From positions 930,001 to 994,000 of the forward strand of contig OZ037879.1 of the NCBI GenBank assembly GCA_964035575.1: a DNA stretch of 64,000 bases. The letters run 5' to 3'. This document shows positions 50,585 through 61,694 of the stretch, in pieces (position 1 is the first letter of the stretch; each line of letters opens with the position of its first letter). The translations under genes were made by a program, and so were the position numbers. This DNA comes from Rhynchopus sp. YZ270_cl-10. Its lineage: Eukaryota; Euglenozoa; Diplonemea; Diplonemida; Diplonemidae. Below the pieces are notes generated by a model. It was not told the origin of the DNA, made no database searches, and worked only from the letters and a program-made list of their open reading frames with translations.

Positions 50585-52978
50585 ATGAAGCCCACAACGT
50601 TGTTGCGTGTATGCATTGCAGTGCTGCTGCTATGTGCGGGCACAGCGACAGCCACTTCGTATCCACCAGGTGTGATTTACCCCTGTGACGGGGTCACCGA
50701 ACTGAGCGTGGGATCTGGGAGCCTGAGCTATTCAAACGAAAAGACTTTCCACACGGAATGCTGGCATATTGCGTGTGAGGGTGTTTCGATGAGGATACCA
50801 AGCGTAGAAGTGTTCAACCTGGCTTCCCTGCATATGTACAGCTCAGTGAATGGGTCCGACTTCCTCTTGAAGGAAAAGTTCAACGGCATCTATGAAGCCA
50901 CCAACCTAAAGATTGAGCTGAGCGGTTCTGTGTTTGTGCAGTTCAGAAGCGGTTACTGGCCAGGGAGGTCGGCGTTTGACTTATACTACGTGTGTACGGA
51001 TATCGAGGTGCCACCCCCACTCCCACCAGGTGCGCACCCTCCCTGCAACCAACGCACCGACCTGAGCGATGCTGGGAACGTCAGCTATTCATACACAAGG
51101 GGCACCAACAACTACCACATAGAGTGCTGGTACTTTGCATGCGAGAAGCACGCCCTGATCAGAATGTCGTCCATGCAGTTGTTCTATCCCGCCTCAGTGC
51201 AGATGTACAGCTCAGTGAACGACACACTCACCAGAGAGAGAAGCTTCCACTTGTCTGAGCACATGTACTCAGACTTTGATGTTGTGTTGAGCGGTTCTGC
51301 GTATATCCAGTTCATCAGCGGCGTTTCCTCAGGGACTTCGACAGTTAACTTTGACTACATGTGTGTGGATGCAACTCCAGCACCAACCACAGAAGTGCCA
51401 GCCACACGCACACCAGGTGTGTTTTATCCCTGCGACGAACACACCAATCTGAACGATGCTGCTGGGAACATGAGCTTTACAAACAATGGAGCATTTAACA
51501 CTGAGTGTTACACCATTGCGTGCGACAATGACGTGGTGGTCAGGTTTTCGGCCAACGGAGAGTACTACCACGCCACTGCGAAGTTGTACACCTCACCGAC
51601 TGGCACAAATTTTGGGTTGGCAAAAAGCTTCTTCCACAGCTCCTCCATCGAGGATATTGACATTGTGCTGAGTGGTCACGTCTTTGTGCAGTTCAGAGGC
51701 AGCCAGATCAAAGAAAATTCAGTTCTTCGCATCAGTTACATGTGTCTGGATGCCGACGTGCCACCGCCACTCCCACCAGGTGCGCAGCCTCCCTGCAACC
51801 AACGCACCGAACTAAGCGATGCTGGGAACGTCAGCTATTCATACACAAGGGGCACCAACAACTACCACATAGAGTGCTGGTACTTAGCATGCGAGAAGCA
51901 CGCCCTGATCAGGATGTCGTCCATGCAGTTGTTCTATCCCGCCTCAGTGCAGATGTACAGCTCAGTGAACGACACACTCACCAGAGAGAGAAGCTTCCAC
52001 GAGCACTTATACTCAGACTTTGATGTTGTGTTGAGCGGTTCTGCGTATATCCAATTCGTCAGCGGCGTTTCCTCAGGGACTTCGACAGTTAACTTTGACT
52101 ACATGTGTGTGGATGCAACTCCAGCACCAACCACAGAAGTGCCAGCCACACGCACACCAGGTGTGTTTTATCCCTGCGACGAACACACCAATCTGAACGA
52201 TGCTGCTGGGAACATGAGCTTTACGAACAAAGGAGCGTTCAACACTGAGTGCTACAACATTGCGTGCGACAAGGACATGGTGGTCAGGTTTTCGGCCAAC
52301 ACAGAGTATTACCAATCCACTGTGCAGTTGTACACCTCACCGACTGGCACAGACTTCAGGTTGGCACATGGCTTGTTCCGCGGCTCCCCTCTCGAAGATG
52401 TTGACATTGTGCTGAGTGGTCACGTCTTTGTGCAGTTCAGAGGTAGCCACATCACAGAAGATTCAGTGCTTGATATCAACTACGTGTGTACAGATGCGAC
52501 CAGTCCAGCACCACTCACAGACGTGCCAGATGTGCCGCACTCCTGCAACGAAGTGGGTCATAATGTTGGACAGGTGAGCTTTGTGAGCGACCAGACGGAG
52601 TGCTGGCACATTGCGTGCGACACGAATGTTGTGCTCAACTTTGCAGTCATGGAATTGTACGACATGGCCACCGTGCAGTTGTACACCTCGGTCAATGGCG
52701 CAGGGTTTACTTTGAAGAGAAAATTCACCAAGCACACCCCCCGTGTCGACCGTGTTGTCTTGAATGGGTCGATCTTTGTGCAGTTCGACAGCCCAAGTGG
52801 GACCAGTTCACTTGAGTTTGACTACGTGTGTGAGGATGGGACCAGTCCACCCACAAATGCGCCGCAACTGGCAACTGACATCCCTGTCGAAGGATCTGAG
52901 AGCGCTGGGGGTTTGAACCTTCCAAACTACTTGTCGATCCTTTTCCCTTGTTTGCTTGTTGCGCTCATCATGTCTTGA
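50585..52978 (+). CDS. CUB-like surface protein, array copy 2 (domains A-B-C-B-C-D)
   Basis: A 797-residue intronless gene, the longest copy. Signal peptide 1-23, then six CUB-like domains: A (about 33-137), B (152-259), C (282-386), B' (403-508), C' (530-634), D (653-748), then the common stalk and GPI-type tail. The linkers are Pro/Thr-rich (VPPPLPPG before B, TPAPTTEVPATRTPG before C, SPAPLTDVP before D). B and B' are almost identical, as are C and C' over large parts, so the B-C pair was duplicated recently. Domain B in the first unit has a two-to-three residue insertion (LSEH for EH). Extracellular binding or coat function is inferred. The ATG at 50585 starts the signal peptide. Confidence 0.85.
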   Translation: MKPTTLLRVCIAVLLLCAGTATATSYPPGVIYPCDGVTELSVGSGSLSYSNEKTFHTECWHIACEGVSMRIPSVEVFNLASLHMYSSVNGSDFLLKEKFNGIYEATNLKIELSGSVFVQFRSGYWPGRSAFDLYYVCTDIEVPPPLPPGAHPPCNQRTDLSDAGNVSYSYTRGTNNYHIECWYFACEKHALIRMSSMQLFYPASVQMYSSVNDTLTRERSFHLSEHMYSDFDVVLSGSAYIQFISGVSSGTSTVNFDYMCVDATPAPTTEVPATRTPGVFYPCDEHTNLNDAAGNMSFTNNGAFNTECYTIACDNDVVVRFSANGEYYHATAKLYTSPTGTNFGLAKSFFHSSSIEDIDIVLSGHVFVQFRGSQIKENSVLRISYMCLDADVPPPLPPGAQPPCNQRTELSDAGNVSYSYTRGTNNYHIECWYLACEKHALIRMSSMQLFYPASVQMYSSVNDTLTRERSFHEHLYSDFDVVLSGSAYIQFVSGVSSGTSTVNFDYMCVDATPAPTTEVPATRTPGVFYPCDEHTNLNDAAGNMSFTNKGAFNTECYNIACDKDMVVRFSANTEYYQSTVQLYTSPTGTDFRLAHGLFRGSPLEDVDIVLSGHVFVQFRGSHITEDSVLDINYVCTDATSPAPLTDVPDVPHSCNEVGHNVGQVSFVSDQTECWHIACDTNVVLNFAVMELYDMATVQLYTSVNGAGFTLKRKFTKHTPRVDRVVLNGSIFVQFDSPSGTSSLEFDYVCEDGTSPPTNAPQLATDIPVEGSESAGGLNLPNYLSILFPCLLVALIMS

Positions 52979-54622
52979 AGACAGTTTCCATTTCTCTTCT
53001 TTGGGTCAGACGAGAGTACGTGGTTGCATGCAGTGTCCCATCTGCATGTGTCCTCCTGCTCGCTTTGCCTTGTCATGACCTGTTGTGCGGTACGGTGCAC
53101 TCCTTCCTGTCCTGGAGACACTGTATTTCCCAGAGAACACCACGCATATAATAGGCTAGCTTTTCCCCTGAATGATGCGCAGTTGCATCACATCTACTTC
53201 GTTTTGTGTGAGATGTGTGTGCACGAGAGGCACACTTATCTTTCAATTTTTCTTTGTTTTCCTTTCCCCCCCCCTCCACAACACATTGCATTGCAAAGCA
53301 GAACCTAAAGGTCTTCAGATGACACTACAGTCGTCACGAGACATCGGGTCTCATGAATCGAAGATGCCAGGTCCGTTTTGTTTAGTTGAAGTGCTGTTCC
53401 AATCAATGTTGTTAGACTCCCGCGCTATCGTCGTTACTGTCTGTTTAGGGTGACTGTCAATTTATAGGTGCTGCGGCAATTTGACAACATGTTTGGTTGA
53501 GCCGTGTTTGCACTTTCCAAAATTTTGTTTCTTTAACGTGATATTTGCACGCATCCACCCCGCACCCTCCCCTTACTACCTTGTTATAATTAACGAAGTG
53601 CCCACCTCAGTTCGAGACTGTTGTCGGTGTCTTCGTTTGCAGAGACAAGCTTCACTCTTTTTCACCATTTCCCCCTTTTCTGTACAGAACAGATCTTCAG
53701 GAAGAATGTCCGTTTCCGCTGGCCACCAATCTTCCCCATCTTGATCGAGATCTTGACAATTTGTGTTTTTTTGTGTCGACATTTGCCTGGTTACCCGACA
53801 ATGTGGGTATTTAGGTAATTGTCGGTGTATCGTCCACCTTGTGAAAACATTGGAAAACGTGAATAAGGCAGACCCAAACTACTCGAGGCCTTTAATATTG
53901 AAGAGGAAGAAACCCCCTATTTTTTTCTTGAAGATCTTTTCGATACCGAGATATTTTTTACGGTATTTTTTCTCTTTTTTAGTATCACCAATTTGTTTTC
54001 AATGGGAAATGAACCAAATAGAAGCGTCACGCTGACGTACTGTCTTTTCCCTTTTCCCCCCTTCCACACAACGTCTGTTATTATCTGTCTGCTGAGGAAT
54101 TCACTCCCCAGCCACCCTTGCAAATGCCATTCTGCTCTCCTGAATTAAGAGTGCACGGATCTGCTCTAACGCGCTCTTCTTTCAACAGACGCAGCTCTGC
54201 TTGCTAACAACCCCACCCCCGACCCCTCCCCTTCCTACCTGAGAAGAACACTCCCACTATTACGTTTTTCTTACTCAACAACACAGCACATCGACATCCC
54301 TTATTGAAAGTGATTGAGGGTCACCAAAGTGTAGCATGACAGTGCAAATGTCTTGCTGCGTCACTTAGGTCATTTGAATGTCTCAAAAGGGTGCCTTTTC
54401 CCATGAAGAGACATGAAGCTTCCGAGGGCTGAAACAGTGGGCTCTTTATGTGTTTTGGAACACTACGTCCTACCCTTTGCATGAGAAAGGCTGAGCTGCG
54501 TTTTTAGTATGTTGGAACAGACGTTTCATGCAGAGGTGTGTTGGCATGGTGGGTCTCAACCCCTGCACCCTTGACCCCGAACCCCACTCCACACACACGT
54601 CAGTCATTTGAGATACAAAACC
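52979..54622 (+). repeat. Array spacer 2
   Basis: 1.64 kb, homologous to spacer 3 over nearly its whole length, including the post-stop block, an R6 motif (TGTGCACGAGAGGCACAC), CAGATCTTCAGGAAGAATGT, GAATTAAGAGTGCACGGATC and GATTGAGGGTCACCAAAGTG, and the gene leader. No protein-coding gene seen. Confidence 0.85.
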
Positions 54623-56266
54623 ATGAAGCCCACAACGCTGTTGCGTGCATGCATTGCAGTGCTGTTGTGTGCGGGCACAGCGACAGCCACCTCTTATCCA
54701 CCAGGTGTGATTTACCCCTGTGACGGGGTCACGAAACTGAGCGCGGGAGCTGGGAGCCTGAGCTATTCAAACGAAAAGGCTTTCCACACGGCGTGCTGGC
54801 ATATTGCATGTGACAAGGACGTTGCGATGAAGATACCAGCCATTCAGGTGTTCAAGCTGGCTTCCCTGCATATGTACAGCTCAGTGAATGGGTCCGACTT
54901 ACTCCTGAGGGAAAAGTTCAACGGTGCCTATGCGGCCACCGGCCTTGAGGTTGTGCTGAGCGGTTCTGTGTTTGTGCAGTTCAGAAGCGGTTACTGGCCA
55001 GGAAGGTCGGCGTTTGACTTGGACTACGTGTGTCTGGATTCCGAGGTGTCACCCCCACTCCCACCAGGTGTGCAGCCTCCCTGCAACCAACGCACCGAAC
55101 TAAGCGATGCTGGGAACGTCAGCTATTCATACACAAGGGGCACCAACAACTACCACATAGAGTGCTGGTACTTAGCATGCGAGAAGCACGCCCTGATCAG
55201 AATGTCGTCCATGCAGTTGTTCTATCCCGCCTCAGTGCAGATGTACAGCTCAGTGAACGACACACTCACCAGAGAGAGAAGCTTCCACGAGCACTTATAC
55301 TCAGACTTTGATGTTGTGTTGAGCGGTTCTGCGTATATCCAATTCGTCAGCGGCGTTTCCTCAGGGACTTCGACAGTTAACTTTGACTACATGTGTGTGG
55401 ATGCAACTCCAGCACCAACCACAGAAGTGCCAGCCACACGCACACCAGGTGTGTTTTATCCCTGCGACGAACACACCAATCTGAACGATGCTGCTGGGAA
55501 CATGAGCTTTACGAACAAAGGAGCGTTCAACACTGAGTGCTACAACATTGCGTGCGACAAGGACATGGTGGTCAGGTTTTCGGCCAACACAGAGTATTAC
55601 CAATCCACTGTGCAGTTGTACACCTCACCGACTGGCACAGACTTCAGGTTGGCACATGGCTTGTTCCGCGTCTCTCCCCTCGAAGATGTTGACATTGTGC
55701 TGAGTGGTCACGTCTTTGTGCAGTTCAGAGGCAGCCAGATCACAGAAGATTCAGTGCTTGGCATCAGCTACGTGTGCACGGATGCGACCAGTCCAGCACC
55801 ACTCACAGACGTGCCAGATGTGCCGCACTCCTGCAACGAAGTGGGTCATAATGTTGGACAGGTGAGCTTTGTGAGCGACCAGACGGAGTGCTGGCACATT
55901 GCGTGCAACAAGGATATTGTGCTCAACTTTGCAGTCATGGAGTTGTACGACATGGCCACCGTGCAGTTGTACACCTCGGTCAATGGCGCAGGGTTTACTT
56001 TGAAGAGAAAATTCACCAAACACACCCCCCGTGTCGACCGTGTTGTGTTGAGCGCGCCGGTCTTTGTGCAGTTCGACAGCCCAAGTGGGACCAGTTCACT
56101 TGAGTTTGACTACGTGTGTGAGGATGGGACCAGTCCACCCACAAATGCGCCGCAACTGGCAACTGACATCCCTGTCGAAGGATCTGAGAGCGCTGGGGGT
56201 TTGAACCTTCCAAACTACTTGTCGATCCTTTTCCCTTGTTTGCTTGTTGCGCTCATCATGTCTTGA
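54623..56266 (+). CDS. CUB-like surface protein, array copy 3 (domains A-B-C-D)
   Basis: A 547-residue intronless gene with signal peptide (1-22), four CUB-like domains A (about 33-137), B (153-258), C (280-384) and D (403-498), then the common stalk and GPI-type tail. Domain A differs most from the other copies (KLSAGAGSLSY, KIPAIQVFKLAS), while B, C and D are nearly identical to copies 2 and 4. That pattern suggests recombination or gene conversion acting on the 3' part. The leader differs slightly (TTTGAGATACAAAACC before the ATG). Confidence 0.85.
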   Translation: MKPTTLLRACIAVLLCAGTATATSYPPGVIYPCDGVTKLSAGAGSLSYSNEKAFHTACWHIACDKDVAMKIPAIQVFKLASLHMYSSVNGSDLLLREKFNGAYAATGLEVVLSGSVFVQFRSGYWPGRSAFDLDYVCLDSEVSPPLPPGVQPPCNQRTELSDAGNVSYSYTRGTNNYHIECWYLACEKHALIRMSSMQLFYPASVQMYSSVNDTLTRERSFHEHLYSDFDVVLSGSAYIQFVSGVSSGTSTVNFDYMCVDATPAPTTEVPATRTPGVFYPCDEHTNLNDAAGNMSFTNKGAFNTECYNIACDKDMVVRFSANTEYYQSTVQLYTSPTGTDFRLAHGLFRVSPLEDVDIVLSGHVFVQFRGSQITEDSVLGISYVCTDATSPAPLTDVPDVPHSCNEVGHNVGQVSFVSDQTECWHIACNKDIVLNFAVMELYDMATVQLYTSVNGAGFTLKRKFTKHTPRVDRVVLSAPVFVQFDSPSGTSSLEFDYVCEDGTSPPTNAPQLATDIPVEGSESAGGLNLPNYLSILFPCLLVALIMS

Positions 56267-58039
56267 AGACAGTTTCCATTTCTCTTCTTTGGGTCAGACG
56301 AGAGTACGTGGTTGCATGCAGTGTCCCATCTGCATGTGTCCTCCTGCTCGCTTTGCCTTGTCATGACCTGTTGTGCGGTACGGTGCACTCCTTCCTGTCC
56401 TGGAGACACTGTATTTCCCAGAGAACACCACGCATATAATAGGCTAGCTTTTCCCCTGAATGATGCGCAGTTGCATCACATCTACTTCGTTTTGTGTGAG
56501 ATGTGTGTGCACGAGAGGCACACTTATCTTTCAATTTTTCTTTGTTTTCCTTCCCCCCCCTCCACAACACATTGCATTGCAAAGCAGAACCTAAAGGTCT
56601 TCAGATGACACTACAGTCGTCACGAGACATCGGGTCTCATGAATCGAAGATGCCAGGTCCGTTTTGTTTAGTTGAAGTGCTGTTCCAATCAATGTTGTTA
56701 GACTCCCGCGCTATCGTCGTTACTATCTGTTTAGGGTGACTGTCAATTTATAGGTGCTGCGGCAATTTGACAACTTGTTTAGTTGAACCGCGTCCGCCCT
56801 TCCATTGCCGTTAAAAAATTTTAACGTGAAAAATGCACTGACACCACCCCGCACCCTCCCCTTGCCACCTTGTTATAATTAACGAAGTGCCCACCTCAGT
56901 TCGAGACTGTTGTCGGTGTTTTCTTTTAGAGACAAGCTTCACTCTTTTTCACCATTTTCCCCTTTTTTTGTTACCCGGTGCCGAACAGATCTTCAGGAAG
57001 AATGTCCGTTTCCGCTGGCCACCAATCTTTTCCATCTTGATCGAGATCTTGACAATTTGTGTTTTTTTGTGTCGACTTTTGCCTGGTTACCTGTGAAGGT
57101 GGGTACTTAGACAATCGTCGGTGTATTGTACAACTTGTCAAAACCTTGGAAAACGTGAATAAGGCAGACCCAAACTTCTCGAGGTTTTTAATCTCGATAA
57201 AAGGAAGAAACATTATTCATTCTTGAAGATCTTTTCGATACCGAGATTTTTTTTACGCTGTGTATTTATTTCTTTTTTTTTTTAGCATCACCAAATTATC
57301 ACCAAATTATTTTCAATGGGAAATGAAACAAATAGAAGCGTCACGCTGACGTGTTGTCTTTTCCCCTTACCCCCTCCCACAAAACCTCTGTTGTTGTTTT
57401 CTGTTTGCTGGGTAATTCACTCCCCAGCCACCCTTGCAAATGCCATTCTGCTCTCCTGAATTAAGAGTGCACGGATCTGCTCTAACGCGCTCTTCTTTCA
57501 ACAGACGCAGCTCTTGCTTGCTAACAACTCCACCCCCCGACCCCTCCCCTTCCTACCTGAGAAGAGCACTCCCACTATTACGTTTTTCTTACTCAACAAC
57601 ACAGCACATCGACATCCCTTCTGGAAAGTGATTGAGGGTCACCAAAGTGTAGCATGACAGTGCAAATATCTTGCTGCGTCACTTAGGTCATTTGATTGTC
57701 TCAAAAGGGCGCTTTTTCCCATTAAGAGACAGGCAGTTTCCGAGGGCTGAAACAGTGGGCTCTTTATGTGTTTTGGAACACTACGTCCTACGCTTTGCAT
57801 GAGAAGGACTGCGTTTTTAGTACGCTTCATGGGTGTGTATGAAAGGGGCGTGCGATAAAGTGCTATTTTGGGGTCGTCAGGCACACCACTTCAATTATTT
57901 GTTTTTCAAGTCCATATTCCTGTGTTTGCATTGAACAGACGTTTCATGCATAGGTGTGTTGGCATGGTGGGTCTCAACCCCTACATCCTTACCCCGAACC
58001 CCACTCCACACACACGTCAGTCACTTTATACACAAAACC
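56267..58039 (+). repeat. Array spacer 3
   Basis: 1.77 kb, homologous to spacer 2, with an extra stretch before the leader (about 57830-57900, including TTTTGGGGTCGTC, a motif also seen near 41265 and 42970). Confidence 0.85.
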
Positions 58040-59683
58040 ATGAAGCCCACAACGTTGTTGCGTGTATGCATTGCAGTGCTGTTATGTGCGGGCACAGCGA
58101 CAGCCACTACGTATCCACCAGGTGTGATTTACCCCTGTGACGGGGTCACCGAACTGAGCGTGGGATCTGGGAGCCTGAGCTATTCAAACGAAAAGACTTT
58201 CCACACGGAATGCTGGCATATTGCATGTGACAAGGACGTTGTGATGAGGATACCAAGCGTAGAAGTGTTCAACCTGGCTTCCCTGCATATGTACAGCTCA
58301 GTGAATGGGTCCGACTTCCTCTTGAAGGAAAAGTTCAACGGCATCTATGAAGCCACCAACCTTGACGTTGTGCTGAGCGGTTCTGTGTTTGTGCAGTTCA
58401 GAAGCGGTTACTGGCCAGGAAGGTCGGCGTTTGAGTTTTACTACATGTGTGAGAATGCCGACGTGCCACCGCCACTCCCACCAGGTGCTCACCCTCCCTG
58501 CAACCAACGCACCGACCTGAGCGATGCTGGGAACGTCAGCTATTCATACACAAGGGGCACCAACAACTACCACATAGAGTGCTGGTACTTAGCATGCGAG
58601 AAGCACGCCCTGATCAGAATGTCGTCCATGCAGTTGTTCTATCCCGCCTCAGTGCAGATGTACAGCTCAGTGAACGACACACTCACCAGAGAGAGAAGCT
58701 TCCACGAGCACTTATACTCAGACTTTGATGTTGTGTTGAGCGGTTCTGCGTATATCCAGTTCATCAGCGGCGTTTCCTCAGGGACTTCGACAGTTAACTT
58801 TGACTACATGTGTGTGGATGCAACTCCAGCACCAACCACAGAAGTGCCAGCCACACGCACACCAGGTGTGTTTTATCCCTGCGACGAACACACCGACATG
58901 AACGATGCTGCTGGGAACATGAGCTTTTCGAACAAAGGAGCATTTAACACTGAATGCTACAACATTGCGTGCGACAAGGACATGGTGGTCAGGTTTTCGG
59001 CCAACACAGAGTATTACCAATCCACTGTGCAGTTGTACACCTCACCGACTGGCACAGACTTCAGGTTGGCACATGGCTTGTTCCGCGGCTCCCCTCTCCA
59101 AGAGGTTGACATTGTGCTGAGTGGTCACGTCTTTGTGCAGTTCAGAGGTAGCCACATCACAGAAGATTCAGTGCTTGGCATCAGCTACGTGTGCACGGAT
59201 GCGACCAGTCCAGCACCACTCACAGACGTGCCAGATGTGCCGCACTCCTGCAACGAAGTGGGTCATAATGTTGGACAGGTGAGCTTTGTGAGCGACCAGA
59301 CGGAGTGCTGGCACATTGCGTGCAACACGGATATTGTGCTCAACTTTGCAGTCATGGAGTTGTACGACATGGCCACCGTGCAGTTGTACACCTCGGTCAA
59401 TGGCGCAGGATTCACCTTGAAGAGAAAATTTACCGAGCACACCCCCCGTGTCGACCGTGTTGTGTTGAGCGCGCCGGTCTTTGTGCAGTTCGACAGCCCA
59501 AGCGGGACCAGTTCACTTGAGTTTGACTACGTGTGTGAGGATGGGACCAGTCCACCCACAAATGCGCCGCAACTGGCAACTGACATCCCTGTCGAAGGAT
59601 CTGAGAGCGCTGGGGGTTTGAACCTTCCAAACTACTTGTCGATCCTTTTCCCTTGTTTGCTTGTTGCGCTCATCATGTCTTGA
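58040..59683 (+). CDS. CUB-like surface protein, array copy 4 (domains A-B-C-D)
   Basis: A 547-residue intronless gene with the same layout as copy 3. Its domain A is closest to that of copy 2 (TELSVGSGSLSY, IPSVEVFNLAS), whereas D is closest to copy 3 (SAPVFVQFDSPSG). This mosaic relationship indicates exchange between copies. Domain C has DMNDAAGNMSFSN, partway towards copy 1's version. Signal peptide, stalk and GPI-type tail are as in the other copies. Confidence 0.85.
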   Translation: MKPTTLLRVCIAVLLCAGTATATTYPPGVIYPCDGVTELSVGSGSLSYSNEKTFHTECWHIACDKDVVMRIPSVEVFNLASLHMYSSVNGSDFLLKEKFNGIYEATNLDVVLSGSVFVQFRSGYWPGRSAFEFYYMCENADVPPPLPPGAHPPCNQRTDLSDAGNVSYSYTRGTNNYHIECWYLACEKHALIRMSSMQLFYPASVQMYSSVNDTLTRERSFHEHLYSDFDVVLSGSAYIQFISGVSSGTSTVNFDYMCVDATPAPTTEVPATRTPGVFYPCDEHTDMNDAAGNMSFSNKGAFNTECYNIACDKDMVVRFSANTEYYQSTVQLYTSPTGTDFRLAHGLFRGSPLQEVDIVLSGHVFVQFRGSHITEDSVLGISYVCTDATSPAPLTDVPDVPHSCNEVGHNVGQVSFVSDQTECWHIACNTDIVLNFAVMELYDMATVQLYTSVNGAGFTLKRKFTEHTPRVDRVVLSAPVFVQFDSPSGTSSLEFDYVCEDGTSPPTNAPQLATDIPVEGSESAGGLNLPNYLSILFPCLLVALIMS

Positions 59684-60872
59684 AGACAGTTTCCATTTCT
59701 TCTCTTTGGGTCAGACGAGAGTACGTGGTTGCATGCAGTGTCCCATCTGCATGTGTCCTCCTGCTCGCTTTGCCTTGTCATGACCTGTTGTGCGGTACGG
59801 TGCACTCCTTCCTGTCCTGGAGACACTGTATTTCCCAGAGAACACCACGCATATAATAGGCTAGCTTTTCCCCTGAATGATGCGCAGTTGCATCACATCT
59901 ACTTCGTTTTGTGTGAGATGTGTGTGCACGAGAGGCACACTTATCTTTCAATTTTTCTTTGTTTTCCTTCCCCCCCCTCCACAACACATTGCATTGCAAA
60001 GCAGAACCTAAAGGTCTTCAGATGACACTACAGTCGTCACGAGACATCGGGTCTCATGAATCGAAGATGCCAGGTCCGTTTTGTTTAGTTGAAGTGCTGT
60101 TCCAATCAATGTTGTTAGACTCCCGCGCTATCGTCGTTACTGTCTGTTTATGGTGACTGTCAATTTTTTGGTGCTGCGGCAATTTGACAACTTGTTTGGT
60201 TGAGCCGCACCCGCCCTTCCATTGCTGTAATTCTAAACAGATTTAACGTGAAAATGCACTGACACCCCGCACCCTCCCCTTGCCACCTTGTTATAATTAA
60301 CGAAGTGCCCACCTCAGTTCGAGACTGTTGTCGGTGTCTTCGTTTGCAGAGACAAGCTTCACTCTTTTTTTACCATTTTCCCCTTTTTTTGTTACCCGGT
60401 GCCGAACAGATCTTCAGGAAGAATGTCCGTTTCCGCTGGCCACCAATCTTTTCCATCTTGATCGAGAACTTGACAATTTGTGTTTTTTTGTGTCGACTTT
60501 TGCCTGGTTACCTGTGAAGGTGGGTACTTAGACAATTGTCGGTGTATTGTACATCTTGTCAAAACCTTGAAAAACGTGAATAAGGCAGACCCAAACTTCT
60601 CGAGGTTTTTAGTCTTGAAGAAAGGAAGAAGCCCCCTTTTTTTTTCTCGAAGATCTTTTCGGTACCGAAAAATATATTTTTTTGCATACACTAAGTGTTA
60701 TTGGAAACTAACCATATTTAATAACAACGGTAGATCTGTCTTTACGCTTTTTCCTTTTGTATTTCACATGCATTCTTTTCATTCAGAAAAGAATGTGTAT
60801 GAAATAACCTTTTGAATCCCCCCCCCTCGCATCCATTACCCTGTGCCATGGGCAAAGAGCCTAATGGCTACT

Positions 60873-60940
60873 GCGGTCAACGTAAAAATACATAGTGGTA
60901 GAGTAAGGACAGATCGGTTGGTAAAATGTTATGTTTAGTT
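60873..60940 (+). repeat. R20 repeat, copy b
   Basis: Partner of 4482-4557 (GGACAGATCGGTTGGTAAAA, ATGTTATGTTTAGT). Confidence 0.6.
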
Positions 60941-61125
60941 TTACGGTATTTTTTTTCTTTTCTATTTTAGCATTCCAAATTATTTACAGTGGGAAATGAA
61001 AACAAATAGAAGCGTCACGCTGACTTGTTTTCTTTTCCCCTCCCCTTCCACACTGTTATATTCTGTCTATTAGGGAACACTTCCCACACACCCGGTTGTG
61101 CAAGCCGTGCATATTGATTGTGATT

Positions 61126-61165
61126 CAGGTGACCAAGCACGATGAGGCTTACGACGTCACCTTTT
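61126..61165 (+). repeat. R3 dispersed repeat, diverged (R3i)
   Basis: CAGGTGACCAAGCACGATGA followed by GGCTTACGACGTCACC. Confidence 0.5.
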
Positions 61166-61694
61166 GCACAATAAACTGCTATTCTGCTCTCCTGAATTAA
61201 GAGTGCACGGATCTGCTCTAACGCGCTCTTCTTTCAACAGACGCAGCTCTTGCTTGCTTACAACCCCACCCCCCGACCCCTCCCCTTCCTACCTGAGAAG
61301 AGCACTCCCACTATTACGTTTTTCTTAATCAACAACACAGCACATCCACATCCCTTATGGAAAGTGATTGAGGGTCACCAAAGTGTGTCATGACAGTGCA
61401 AATGTCTTGCTGAGTCACTTAGGCCATTTGATTGTCTCAAAAGGGTGAATTTTCCCATGAAGAGGCCATTTGAATGGGTGTTGTTGAAGACGAGACGCAC
61501 CTCTCTCTACCCTGAGTAGCGACCCGTTCATCTTGGCTTCTTCTTGCAACCCAGGGTTGCCTTCTACGGAACTGCAGCTTGCGTCACTTCTTCTTAGATG
61601 TCTGGTGCTTTATGCCATAGGTATTATGCACCATTTGGGTCGTGTATGGTATAAAGGGTTTACAATAAAAAACACTTCACAACAGAGAAAAATC

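Larger units (their letters stand above)
59684..61694 (+). repeat. Array spacer 4, reaching the Ubl-LRR gene
   Basis: The same post-stop block and GAATTAAGAGTGCACGGATC block (at about 61193) follow copy 4, up to about 61460. An insertion at about 60670-61190 carries R20 and R3 copies. After 61460 the homology ends and the leader of the Ubl-LRR gene takes the place of another array gene. Confidence 0.8.

Noticed and set aside
48300-58040. TTTATACACAAAACC before the array genes as a TATA box
   Set aside because: It lies directly before the ATG, too close for a promoter element with a normal leader; it is simply a conserved leader.
50992-59520. Many 60-90 codon frames in other phases of the surface-protein genes
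   Set aside because: They recur in each copy only because the main frame recurs, and they have no starts or motifs of their own.
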